Shown: in pieces, positions 43,673 through 53,854 of the stretch
Position numbering within the stretch: the stretch's first letter is position 1
How the letters are laid out: every line of letters starts with the position of its first letter
Assembly (NCBI GenBank): GCA_021396245.1
Contig: WNYE01000066.1
Coordinates: forward strand, 171,949-235,948
DNA from: Sporothrix humicola
Taxonomy: Eukaryota > Ascomycota > Sordariomycetes > Ophiostomatales > Ophiostomataceae
Reading direction: 5' to 3'
Length of the DNA stretch: 64,000 nucleotides
Made by a program: the position numbers and the translations under genes
Notes under the pieces: generated by a model
Seen by the model: only the letters and a program-made list of their open reading frames with translations
Told to the model about the DNA's origin: nothing
Database searches by the model: none

Positions 43673-44375
43673 TCACAATTGAGTCGAAACGGCTCCAGTC
43701 CAGCCTGAGCGAGACCAGCACACCTTGTCCCGCATGATGGGACAGTCCTTCTTGTGGCCCCTGTCCTTCCATCCCGTCGCTTGGCAGTCCTGGAGCCATC
43801 GGCTCTGTTAGCTGCTGCTAGAAGTTGCTCTGGAAGAGACTATGACAAAGTATCTCACCCTGCTGCAGTACCGGAATATGCCGCACCCGGCGCACTTCTG
43901 CAGGTCCTTTTTCTTCTCGTCGCAGCCGTGGCAGACCATCTGTTCGTCGACGTCGGCAACCGAGTAGACCTGCACCTTGTCGCTGATCTGAAGAAGGCCG
44001 CTCAGTCTCATGGGAATAATCTGCGAGGAACCCCGGAACACCAGCATTCAGACCGCCGCCAACCAAGACACAAGACACATGTATGACCGCTTTACCTTGA
44101 CAAAGGCTATTTCTTCCTCCCGGGTGCCCCAGGACTCGTCCACAAAGTCGTGATGTATGTAGTACAGATTGACAATCGTGTTGCCGGCCACAAGCAGTCG
44201 CCGGTCGACCTGGCCGAATATCCTGGGAGGTATTGGTGATCGCCCGGCAGGGCATCGTAGGCCGGAAAGCAGGCCGGGTCGCAAAGGTTGGCAAACTTGC
44301 GCAGCAGCTGCTGGGCTCCGCCATTGTCCGGGGGGCGTCATCGTCACAGTCAAAACAGAGCAAGGCTGGGTGTGA
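43673..44375 (-). pseudogene. MYND zinc-finger protein relic (5' truncated, frameshifted)
   Basis: Remnant of a fungal MYND-type zinc-finger gene. The last two exons splice cleanly: ...MVCHGCDEKKKDLQKCAGCG, IFRYCSR up to 43859, intron 43858-43790 (GTGAGA donor, GCTAACAG branch site), then DCQATGWKDRGHKKDC, completing the C-x2-C...C-x2-C...C..C...H..C zinc pattern. Upstream, an intron joins ...EEEIAFVK to IIPMRLSGLLQ. Further 5' the coding signal (LLRKFANLCDPACFPAYDAL; FGQVDRRLLVAGNTIVNLYY) jumps frame at least twice, near 44225 and in a C6 run near 44330, and no start is found before the poly-T tract. I read it as a decaying gene. Confidence 0.65.
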
Positions 44376-44388
44376 GGAAGAAGAGACG

Positions 44389-44411
44389 TTTTTTTTTTTT
44401 TTTTTTTTTTT
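44389..44411. repeat. Poly-T tract (23 nt)
   Basis: Lies immediately 5' of the MYND relic (poly-A on the relic's strand). Confidence 0.9.
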
Positions 44412-44493
44412 AGATTCTCCCCCACCACCAAAGCTTATCATGTGATAAGGCAGTGTTTGATTTCCATTGTACTTGTACGTCTCTACCTAGGTT

Positions 44494-45768
44494 CTAGTCA
44501 TCTACCGATCCAGAGAATGCAGCCGTAATCTCGTCCAGGTTCTTCCCATGCGCAAGCAGCAGCCCCAGCAAGATTCTCGACTTTTGCGGGTTTAGATACC
44601 CACTAGCGATATGGCTCGCCGTCGTACTGCTAATATCACTCAGAGGGACCTCGCCACTGGCAGTCCGGAAGCTTTGGACCACTGGAATTTCGAGTCTGTT
44701 CAACACATCCTCGATGGCGTAATTGAAGCTGGTGGTCACACCGCCGGCTCCCGCTCCAGCAATCTAGTGTAAGAAGAAAGGTTAGAGTGCATCAAAAGCT
44801 TAAGGGGACTTTTCTACTACTGACCACAATGCCCTCAGCACCGGCCTCGATCGCGTTGTAGAGAGTATCATTGTGCATGTCCTCGTAGGCGAAGAGGATG
44901 TCGACTCTTGGAATTGAAGTGACATTGCTGACGTCGTATTCCGCCTTGCCTGTTGGCTTTGCTGGTGGATAGTAGAAGTAAGGCTTATCCGAAATCAATT
45001 CGCCCAGGAAACCCATCTCGACGGATTTGAAGGTATCGAGAGTGTTGGCGTTCATTTTGGTCATGTAGTAGGCCGACGCTATTCTGTCGTTCATTACCAG
45101 CATGGTGCCTCTGTCCCTGGCACTGGGGTCAGCTGCCACTGTCACAGCCTCCAGCAGGTTGAACGGGCCGTCTGTGGGGACAGCGGTGGCCGGTCGCATG
45201 GCACCGACCATGACAACCGGCTTGCCGCAGTTCACGGTGGCGTCGATAAAGAATGCACTCTCCTCCATAGTGTCGGTACCGTGGGTGATAACAGCGCCAC
45301 TCATGGTTGGGTCTTCGCAAACGTATTGGTGGATCATTTTCGAAAGCTCCAAGAGGATGGTTGATGTTATATCCTCGCTGCCGACGTTGGCGACCTGCAC
45401 ACCCGCCACGTTGGCAACGCCGAGTATTGAAGGAACAGCATCGATTAAATCCAGCACGGTCACATCGCCCTCTGCGTAGCCGGTGGTCGCTGTGGTGTCA
45501 CTGGTCGAACCCGCAATTGTCCCACCTGTATGTACGTTAGAATCTTTGTCAAGTTTGCTAGGCGATGTGTCTCGATGTGCCTCTCACCGGTGGCAAAGAT
45601 GGTCACGTTAGGGAGGGTCGGATTCATCCGAGTGAAGTTGAGGCCGTTGCAATTGGTAAAGGCATAGGTCTCATTTGTGTTATTGGTCGTCGCCCGAGGA
45701 TGCGAGATCGGCGAGGCATATGCAATGCCTGCCAAAGCAGACAACAAAACAAAGGGTATTATGGCCAT
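44494..45768 (-). CDS. Secreted L-asparaginase, type II (3 exons)
   Basis: Hydrolyses L-asparagine to aspartate and ammonia outside the cell or in the wall. Model: exon 1 45768-45588, exon 2 45525-44825, exon 3 44763-44494, with introns of 62 and 61 bp; 383 aa. Start chosen at GTCACCATGGCC, giving signal peptide MAIIPFVLLSALAGIAYA. The first splice creates the active-site signature ATGGTIAGS (nucleophile Thr); the second motif is THGTDTMEESA with its Thr-Asp, followed by GAMRP and DGPFNLLEA. Exon 3 carries IAGAGAGGVTTSFNYAIED. Several N-glycosylation sequons (NNTN, NETY, NFTR). Divergent from the regulator gene, sharing an 800-bp promoter with one 14-mer motif. Confidence 0.95.
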
Positions 45769-46569
45769 GGTGACCTGAATTGTGGTGTTGAGCACAGGAA
45801 CAATGGAAATCAGTAACGAGGAGGAAAGACAACCACGAAATGAACAGGATCCAATTCTCTATCCTTACTACATTATATATACTTCTATCATTCCGAGCAA
45901 TCGGTGGCTATGTTGGTCAGGTCGCTGAAGTCCACCCTGGTCTCGATTCTATTCAATGTAGTAATCACTTTCATGACAAACTCACTTTGATAACAAACGT
46001 AATTCCTCCGAGTAATGCATACAACTACAAGCATCGCGGATCAAGTGCGACCGTTCGGACTCGTCGGCCTATCACCGTAGCGGCCGACGACTATCGTTGT
46101 TACAGTCGGCCAGCCTGGCTATCACGTGGCTTCTGCCTTGATCTTGGAGCAATCGACTCGCTTTAGCCCAGGGAACGGAGCTCGCCAGCTCTGGGACTAG
46201 GCCCTATTGGGGCACTTAGACCGCAACCCCTCACGGCTACTGTCGAGACTAGTAAAATATCCGCATCACGGGGCAAACATTCTTGTGTTGGGCTGGAGAT
46301 CACGTGATCTCTAGCGCCGTTGATTAGCCCTGCCCGGCAGCCAGAGATTCTAGCATTCTGACCTTCTCTCTATGCAACATTTCTTCTGTGCCTGTGGCCC
46401 AACATCTTGCCAATGGCACTTTGTATTATGTCGAGCTCCCAAGTTACATTCCTTGACGCGACCCTTATTAGACTCTGCGACCCATGGTGCTGAGTGCATA
46501 TTCGCATGCCAAAACCTCTTGGATATAGCTGCAGCATTGGAGCTTCCCTAGACAGTCATTCTAATCACC
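45769..46569. other. Divergent promoter of asparaginase and regulator genes
   Basis: About 800 bp holding one perfect 14-mer. No coding region seen. Confidence 0.6.
46075..46088 (+). promoter_or_regulatory. Putative Zn2Cys6 site CCGTAGCGGCCGAC
   Basis: Exact copy of the island 14-mer, containing CCG-N3-CGG. 307 bp upstream of the asparaginase start and 482 bp upstream of the regulator start. Confidence 0.75.
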
Positions 46570-48816
46570 ATGCCCAAGTTTGCGGGTCGGAGCAACGCCG
46601 CATGCAATTACTGCCACCGGCAAAAGGTCAAGTGCAACGGAGGTGCGTTCGTATTTCCCTGAACCGTCAACGCCCAAGATAGACCCGAGCAGCTGATTCT
46701 GTCCCCAGAACAACCCTGCCAGCGATGTCGCCAGCACCAGCGACAGTGCATCTACCGGACGCGCGGTGATCGTATGGTCGCGGTGTCTGAGGACTACCTA
46801 GAACACATCAACACCACCCTCAATGACCTCACTAATGCCATCAAGGTTACCGGCAACACTGCACACACACCCGGGCCTGCTACGCCGACGTCGACACGGA
46901 AGTGCTACACAGCGGTAGCAGTCGGTCAGACTACGACCTGCTAGGCCTGGCAGCTGCTGTGTCTACCACATCGCCTCCCTTTTTGCGCAGCGGCGGTGGC
47001 GATGGCTCGACTATTTCCCAGCGCCGCCACGCCAACATGAAATTTGACACTATCCGTACGTGCTGCTAGTCCCCCCAAGCGATCACCGCGATGCCACTGA
47101 CACAACCCAGGTTCGAAACTCTTGCTGAGACTGCCTCCCTATAAATACGCAGTCCAACTCATCTCGCAGGCCGAACAGAATTTTGGTGACTATCATACGT
47201 TTCTACGCAAGTCTTTCTGGAGGAGGCTTCATGCTACCTTCAAGAACCCGCCGTCGCAGGCCAAGGACCGAAACTGGTTGTGCAGGCTTTCTTTTGTCCT
47301 GGCACTGGCTGAAGCCAACGGCCACAACAACCAGTCGCTCACGATCACCTTGGACGGAAACGGTGAGGGCTCTTCGCGGCGAGACGAGGCGGACAACTCG
47401 GATAGTCTCTTCCACACGCTGCCACCTGGAACTGAGTACTTTGAGCAGGGGTTGCTCATGCTGAAAGTGTCATACGAAGACCCGACTGTTGCCGACGTCG
47501 AGGCGCTGAATTTAGCGGTAAGTAGACAGTAGACTGTGCCATAATAGCATCTGCGGCGCGCAGCTGACACCGTCCAGTCTCATTGCAGCTTCATTTTGAA
47601 CCGCCGCAAGGCTGCATACGCGTATGCGGGCCAGAGCATACGGCTCGCTCATAGCCTGGGTCTTGATCAGCCAGCCCCCGCCTCCCTCTCTAATCTTGAG
47701 CGGGAGCACAGAAAACGGGTCTGGTGGACGGCTCTCTGCGTTGATCGCGCCACCAGCACCGAGCTGTGTCTCCAACCAGCCTACGCCGGGATGGCCAACA
47801 ATCTCGACTACCCAAGCTCCAACGGCCTCTCCACCGAAGATCTAGAAGAATTCTTCGATCCAGAGTTACTGACGGCGCAGATCAAGCTTCTGCAAATCAA
47901 GAGCGACATCATCACCGTGGTCGGCCAGCTGAAGAGTAGACACGTCAACCAGCCCTACGACTTGCTCGACCAATGTTTAAAGCAGCTAGAGCGATGCCGA
48001 AACGAGGTGCCAGCGGAATTGGCCACCCTGTTCGGGTGCGACGTACAAAACCGTCTCGATGCCACATCCGGGAACCGAGTTCCTTTCTCCTTGGCTTTAC
48101 GCTATCATCAGGTACGAGAACTGTTCCACGGTTTTCATCTTCATCTTTTGTATCTCAACCTTACTTAATAACGCTTCGATATTTAGTGCTACATCCTTCT
48201 TCTCCGGCCTCTGCTATTGCATCAGCTAGCTTCGATGCTGCGCGGCGACATTGCCATTACTTTCAAAGAAGAGTTCGGCAACATTAACAACATCTGTCTC
48301 CAAGCTGCCAGGACAAATGCGAAAATCATGCTGCACCTTGCCAGATCGGAGATGTTGGTAGAGTACGGGTACTGGGACTCCGTCCATCTGTTCACATGCC
48401 TTTCCGTTATTTGCTTGGCTAAAATCATGGCTCGGAGGCGTCCCGGGTCATGTGTGCTGGAAAGCGCTGAGTGGGACGAGGATGCTAGGCTCTACGACGA
48501 GACACGTGAGGTGCTGGCAAACATGGTCCAGTGCGGAAATATCTCGTCAAAGCACCACCTAGAGATGCTCACCGAAATCGAGATCATTGGAGATGCCATG
48601 CCCCGGCCACAGAATCAGAATAATGGCGCCCGCAGCTTAGAGGGGTCTTTGGCAGCGCTGCAGGCAGGGGGTGTCTACGATGCAAATGATGGTGCGAATC
48701 GAGCGGGTGACATTCCGATGGAGAGGGAGCTTGGCTTCGACGACTGGGCAGAGCTGCTAGGGCAGCCGACAATTGATCTCACGTCATTCGATATCTACGG
48801 AACGTCGTTTGGCTAG
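46570..48816 (+). CDS. Zn2Cys6 transcription factor with apparent frameshift (5 exons)
   Basis: Likely pathway regulator. Exons: 46570-46642, 46709-47055, 47111-47517, 47578-48111, 48187-48816. The binuclear zinc cluster is complete: ACNYCHRQKVKCNG joined by the first splice to EQPCQRCRQHQRQCIYR, six Cys. The middle domain shows SFILNRRKAAYAYAGQ, then SIRLAHSLGLDQ, of the fungal-specific TF domain. Problem: within exon 2 the zinc-cluster frame stops at TAG (46942-46944), while from about 46890 the adjacent frame continues (DTEVLHSGSSRSDYDLLGLA) into exon 3. One missing base, or two extra, around 46875-46900 explains it; I see no intron that repairs it. So either a pseudogene/strain-specific loss or a base error. 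C-terminus ...LTSFDIYGTSFG. Placed among genes that share the 14-mer. Confidence 0.8.
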
Positions 48817-48912
48817 TATGTTGAGGTTCTCGTGTCAATCTTGCTTCATGAGCCGCAGTGTATTCTATAATTATGACGTCGTTAGACTCCAAGCGACACC
48901 ACACGTTTATCT

Positions 48913-50443
48913 CTACAAATTTGCGCGCAGGGCACGAGACGGTGGTGACAACTTTTGGTTGCCCCCCTCCCAGCCAGTGAGGTCTCCTAGGTCAACATGG
49001 TCCTGAGGGTGAGGATACAGCATCTCGCCCTCCGGTGCCTTTCCGTTCTTCCAGCTCCAGGCTTTGGCGAGGTGCTCGGGCAGGTTGCCCTCCAACATGT
49101 CCACGACGTACTTGCCAATGATGGGGATCATCTTAAACCCATGCGTAGCGCCACAAGTCGCGATATAGAGATTCTTGGCATGGGGGTACGGGCAGATGCG
49201 GTAGTGGTAGTCCTTGGTTGCAGAGTCCCTGTTGAGAGGCCTGGGTCAGAGCCATACGGCAAGAATGGGATCACGCGACATAGGTACTGCAAACTTACCA
49301 GCACATCCGAGTGGTGAAGAACTCTCTGTCAGCCAGCTCGGGAAGTACCTCACGAAGGTAGTTTCGGATCTCCTTCTCCATCTCCACGGGGATACCATCA
49401 TCAGAGTGGCCATTAAATCCGTGTGTTACGGAAGCGCCCTTGACGGAGGAGTGGGCGTAGTTGGTGATGCCTCGGTTGGAGACAATCTTCATCATGCCAT
49501 TCTCGTCCGGGGGGAACATAAGACCTGGACAATCTTCTAGTTAGCCTAGGTATGCTTACATCAAAGGCTTAGGCCTATGCCTATACTTGAGGCATCTGTC
49601 TCACCTCCAACGGCCTCATCAATAATGGGCATATTTTTATACTTCTCCACCTCCGCTGGCGTCGGCTTGATGATGCCCAGGCAGCCGGCGAGCGCAACCG
49701 ACTCCTCGCTGGCGTTGAGCAGCTCGGGAAGACACGCGCCCGTCGAGACAATGACAATATCTGCAAAGTGCGTCTTGCCGCTGCGGCAGAGGGCCCCGAC
49801 GCACTGCTGCTTGTCATCGTAAAGGAGTTTCTCGACGTCTCCGTCCGGCCCGCTCGTAAACTGGACTCCTTCTTTGCGCGCTGATTCTGTCATGCGGACG
49901 AGCGCCTGAGCTGACGGAACCTACTCATTGGCCAATATGTTAGAACAAGAGCAAACAAGAGCACAACGCGGTGTCGCCCAAGAAGGTTAAACCTACCCAT
50001 CCGGCCTCGGGATTCCAGAGATTCTCCCAGTCCCCAAGCTGGCCGGAGACCTCTGACCACCGTGACCGGACCTGGTCACCGGTCATCCACATGGAGCTTG
50101 TGAATCCAAGCTCCTTTCCCGTTTTGTAGGCGGCCTTGAGCCAGGCGGTATTGTTCGGCGAGGCGGAGCGGATCCAGCCACACTTTTGGTACAGGCCCTT
50201 CAAGAACGATGTCTTGGACTCCCAGATTTCCATGGCCTCAAGGCCAAGCCGCCCGTAGATGGCATCAGGGTAATCGGCGCGGACCACCTTGTTGATGTCT
50301 GTCGATGCGGCGTCGTGCGAGGGCGCTTCGAAGCGGTCGAGTACGTGGACTGAATCGTACCCGCGGCAGGCGAGGTGGTACGCGGTGGAGCTGCCAAAGG
50401 CACCTCCGCCGATGATAAGCACAGATGGTTTCAAACTTGACAT
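48913..50443 (-). CDS. FAD-dependent amine oxidase, saccharopine/fructosyl-amino-acid oxidase-like (4 exons)
   Basis: DAO-superfamily flavoenzyme that should oxidise a secondary amine (N-substituted amino acid) with O2, giving H2O2 and a free amine. Exons: 50443-49997, 49920-49605, 49524-49299, 49228-48913; 434 aa, the normal size. Dinucleotide-binding SVLIIGGGAFGSSTAYHLA at residues 8-26; DRFEAPSHDAASTDINKVVR carries the ASxDxxK-like block typical of fungal saccharopine oxidases and Amadoriases; the C-terminal CGATHGFKMIPIIGKYVVD matches the usual GHGFKxxPxxGK FAD-contact motif. The C-terminus ANL is only a weak peroxisomal signal. One 14-mer lies 310 bp upstream. Substrate class is inferred from family. 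Confidence 0.9.
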
Positions 50444-50752
50444 TGTAAGGTGTGTGTGATGGATAAAGACGGACAAGGTCGTGTAGCAGCGAAAACACAA
50501 AGGATTGTTTGGGTTTAATTTATTACTGTACAAGAGAAGATGTGCCATTTCTTTTTTAAAAGTACGTTCCACCGGCGGCATCCAAAACACTGTGACCGGT
50601 CTATTCCATCAGTGGACAGGGGTGGGCCTCCAAGGTTCTCACACCAGGTGAGATCATAATTGATTGACCGGCCGAGGACCGACGCTGGCCGACTTGGCTG
50701 GACAAACGTGGTCGGTTCGGCGTGGAGAATTCGAAGGGTTGGTATGATAACG

Positions 50753-50766
50753 GTCGGCCGCTACGG
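50753..50766 (-). promoter_or_regulatory. Putative Zn2Cys6 site (14-mer, minus orientation)
   Basis: GTCGGCCGCTACGG, exact complement of CCGTAGCGGCCGAC, 310 bp upstream of the FAD oxidase start and on that gene's strand. Confidence 0.75.
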
Positions 50767-51231
50767 TGGTGTGGCCTCTATGGGTTGACGACTCCACCAC
50801 TGGACCCGGGGTGCAGTCACGTATCTCGAAGAAGAAGCGCAGTCAAGCTTCTATGGTTATTTTGGGCTTTCGAGGGCCAAGAGACTAGTCCTGAAAGCAC
50901 CATCCTCCATTGACGCCTCGTCATGGTTTACTAATGAGTCAGAACGGTATGCGGCACGAGGACTGACTTTTGTAGGACGTACGCACAGCTCGAGACGGAA
51001 TAATATCACGGCAATTCGTGGCCACCGCCTAGACCTACATCGATATGTTCCGGCCTTTAATATCACTGATATGAACAATTAATAAGTCTATTGTGGGATA
51101 GCCAGTGCTCGGTAGATCGCGATACTAGATACAGATTTGTTTATTCATTAAAATCCAGGTTCCTAGGTCTCCCTAGCCCCTTAACCGGAGTGAAACTCAA
51201 TCGCATCGTTGTTCGACTGGGGTAGACAGAA

Positions 51232-51280
51232 CTCGGCTGCTACGGTATAATGGAGGGGATATATTCCCTTAGCGGCCGAT
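51232..51280. promoter_or_regulatory. Two degenerate copies of the island 14-mer
   Basis: 51232-51245 (CTCGGCTGCTACGG) and 51267-51280 (CCTTAGCGGCCGAT), each 12 of 14 matches to the motif, 22 bp apart in opposite orientation. They may be decayed or weak sites. Confidence 0.4.
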
Positions 51281-51743
51281 GTAGACCCACGAATACTAGG
51301 CCGATAAATTGTAAAGCCATGGTCATCATTGTTATTAGTCTACATGTGCCCTGGTTGCCGATACCTGCTAACCCATCATGAGGCCGGAAATATGCTGACC
51401 ACGTTGAAGATCAAAATTTATTGACTAGGTCTAGTAACGACTGCTAACAAGTCTGGAGACATGGAAACACGACCGCATTCACCGTTTGCAAGACGCAGGG
51501 GTTCACTGGGGTCAAGAGTGTTAACTATGAGTCTTACCGGAACGCTAGAGGTGACACGCGGGTTGGGGGCACTGTGGCTACGAGTGGCCGGTAATGTCGA
51601 GCTATTTGGTAAATCTCGTAGGGGGAGTCAAATAATTCTGATGTTGAAAAGGTATAACCGCGTTTACAGTATCATAACATTCAATAAACACAAAGGTTAA
51701 AAGTGAACGAAAATCTATTGTCAAGGGGGTTATTACGTAAGTA

Positions 51744-53153
51744 TCAAAGTCTTGCGCAACCTTCCGCGTTGCCATCTAGAGTATCTCCCACCGATGGGGC
51801 CTTGAGTAAGCTGGACAAACGTCTTTCAAAAGAATTCCAACTCGCTGCGGCGGGGAATTCGAACAGATGCTCTAGCGCTGCTTCAGCATTTCCATCCCGG
51901 TAGAGTGATGTGAACTTCCGCTCGATATCACTGCGCGTGAATGGCCTTTCAGGACTGCCCTTTGGCCGTTTGACAGTTTCCGAAAACAATGATCCGTCGA
52001 CCATTCTGACCTCAACACTGCTTGGAAATGGATCGGTTTGCTCCGGGCAGCCGTACATTTCCACACGTTCCATGACGTGGCGAATCTCGGGATCCGCCAA
52101 CCAAGTGTCCGTGAAGGCCTCCGGTCCTGTCGATGGTAGACAGAGTGAGATGGCTGCGCAAAACTGCATGCTGAATTTGCCCTCCAGCGACGTTGTGGGC
52201 CTTGCGTGGACGAGGATCGAGGGAATGTGTTTGCCGACACGGATGTGCACGGAAGCAATGTCCCGCGAGGATCTTCCTGCAAGGCGACTCCGGATGATCT
52301 CGCATGCTTCCATGCCCGTGTGGGCTGCTGTGCAGCAAGGGTATGCTTTGACTGTCACTCCGGGGCTTTTAAACGGCGACCCGTGGCCGATCCGGTCAAA
52401 GGCAGCATTGATACGGCGCATGTCACCGCCATAAAGTTCCGTCAGACCCATTGAGCCGAAGAGCGAAGCATTGGCGTCGAGGCCCGCCCTTGCGAGCAAA
52501 GCAGCGTTAAAGCCGTCCCTGGATGAAGCTGCGACTTGCCAGGGCTTTGCACTGCTTCCAAACGCCGATCGCGTTCCGCTGCTGGACGTCACCGCAAAGG
52601 CTAGAGCAGTCGCTTTCTCTTCCTTGGACAAGCCAAGGATGTGGGCAGCAGCCATCGTCGCTCCGAAGACGCCAAGCGTCGCTGAGGAGTGCCATCCAAG
52701 GTGGTAATGCTCGGGATTGAGTAGCTCGCCAAGAGCTATCATGGTTTCTACACCTGACATGTAGCCGTCCAGAACTACCTTGCCACTCACATCGACGGTC
52801 GAGGCAGCGGCGATGGCAGCAGCCATTGTGGGAACCGTAACATGCGCAATGGAAACGATAGTTTCATCATCGTCGAAATCATCGAAATGAGCTGCCATGG
52901 CGTTGAGCAGCACGGCGTCAGATGGGCGGCTTCGCAAATGGTAGCCAATCAACCAAGAAGAATTACCGGCTGCCACGTCGACGATTGAGCTTTGCAGAAT
53001 GCGTTCCATCTCTGGCCGCTTATATCCCGCATATGCTGTGCCGAGACCGTCGATAAAATTGATCAAGGCGCTTTGCCGGTCGCTGTCGGTGTAACAATGT
53101 GCAGCAGTGTCAAGGGCATCTGCGAAGGCCGCGGTGGTAAATTTTGAGGCCAT
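51744..53153 (-). CDS. MmgE/PrpD family protein, 469 aa
   Basis: Member of the MmgE/PrpD superfamily (2-methylcitrate dehydratase, cis-aconitate decarboxylase and iminodisuccinate epimerase relatives). Single exon from ATG 53153 (CACAATGGCC). Family features: N-terminal helical region with NFIDGLGTAYAGYKRPEMER, LLNAMAAHFDDFDDDE (the conserved AxAxHxxDFDD active-site block), HVTVPTMAAAIAAA, GWHSSATLGVFGATMAAAHI, KPWQVAASSRDGFNAALLA, the lid region VKAYPCCTAAHTGMEA and a C-terminal KRPKGSPERPFTRSDIERKF. No mitochondrial presequence, arguing against a methylcitrate-cycle role. One 14-mer lies 283 bp upstream. Confidence 0.92.
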   Translation of the reverse strand: MASKFTTAAFADALDTAAHCYTDSDRQSALINFIDGLGTAYAGYKRPEMERILQSSIVDVAAGNSSWLIGYHLRSRPSDAVLLNAMAAHFDDFDDDETIVSIAHVTVPTMAAAIAAASTVDVSGKVVLDGYMSGVETMIALGELLNPEHYHLGWHSSATLGVFGATMAAAHILGLSKEEKATALAFAVTSSSGTRSAFGSSAKPWQVAASSRDGFNAALLARAGLDANASLFGSMGLTELYGGDMRRINAAFDRIGHGSPFKSPGVTVKAYPCCTAAHTGMEACEIIRSRLAGRSSRDIASVHIRVGKHIPSILVHARPTTSLEGKFSMQFCAAISLCLPSTGPEAFTDTWLADPEIRHVMERVEMYGCPEQTDPFPSSVEVRMVDGSLFSETVKRPKGSPERPFTRSDIERKFTSLYRDGNAEAALEHLFEFPAAASWNSFERRLSSLLKAPSVGDTLDGNAEGCARL

Positions 53154-53854
53154 TGTGATGTTCAATGTATGCCGGATTCTAACTCGAAATTGTCAGACTC
53201 CCACGGGAACCAAGGTCTCTGTCTAATACAAAGATAACACGTGCAAGAACGGGGACAAGGACAACAGACTGTGAGTAGAAATGTATGTTTGATTAAAAAG
53301 ATCAAGGTAGGGGCAGATTCTGGTTCTTACTTCTTACCTAGTAGGGAGAGGAAATCTGATATTTCTACTCCTTGGATTCCGTACCGATAAGAAGGGGGAC
53401 TGGAGCGGTAGTTCGAAGACCTGAAGCATAGGTTAGTCGGCCGCTACGGCGATACTGACCAATGTGGAAGCCCCATGCTTGTGTGCAGCCAATCAACACT
53501 ATGACAACGCACTACCTCTGGGTGTTTTCCATCTGCGGTCTGTCTATCTATTCTACCTCCTCGATCAAAAACGTGGCTTTAAAAGGTTATCTCCGCATAT
53601 TTCTTCTTAGAAAAAAATATAAATGGACAAAATTAGAACGTGAGAAACTATCGCGCGCAATATTATATTACTCAGATCAAGCAGTGCTAGTACGCTGCAA
53701 ACGTCAAAGGTTATTGTGCAAATGACTAAATTCTTATATACCTAGCTACCTCCGTCTTTCTGTTGCCTGCTTGTTTCCACCACATCCCGCCACATCCCAA
53801 CACATATCACCCTCTCAGCTTGCATTCTTTCACATTTTCCTGCTGTAAACTGCC
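53154..53854. other. Promoter of the MmgE/PrpD gene and 3' flank of the MFS gene
   Basis: One perfect 14-mer at 53436-53449. A frame at 53462-53725 has no motif. No gene called. Confidence 0.5.
53436..53449 (-). promoter_or_regulatory. Putative Zn2Cys6 site (14-mer, minus orientation)
   Basis: GTCGGCCGCTACGG, identical to the other copies, 283 bp upstream of the MmgE/PrpD start. Confidence 0.75.

Larger units (their letters stand above)
50444..51743. other. Intergenic, promoter of the FAD oxidase; motif copies
   Basis: Contains one perfect and two degenerate 14-mer copies (51232-51245 CTCGGCTGCTACGG; 51267-51280 CCTTAGCGGCCGAT). The rest, to the 3' end of the PrpD gene, shows no gene. Confidence 0.45.
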
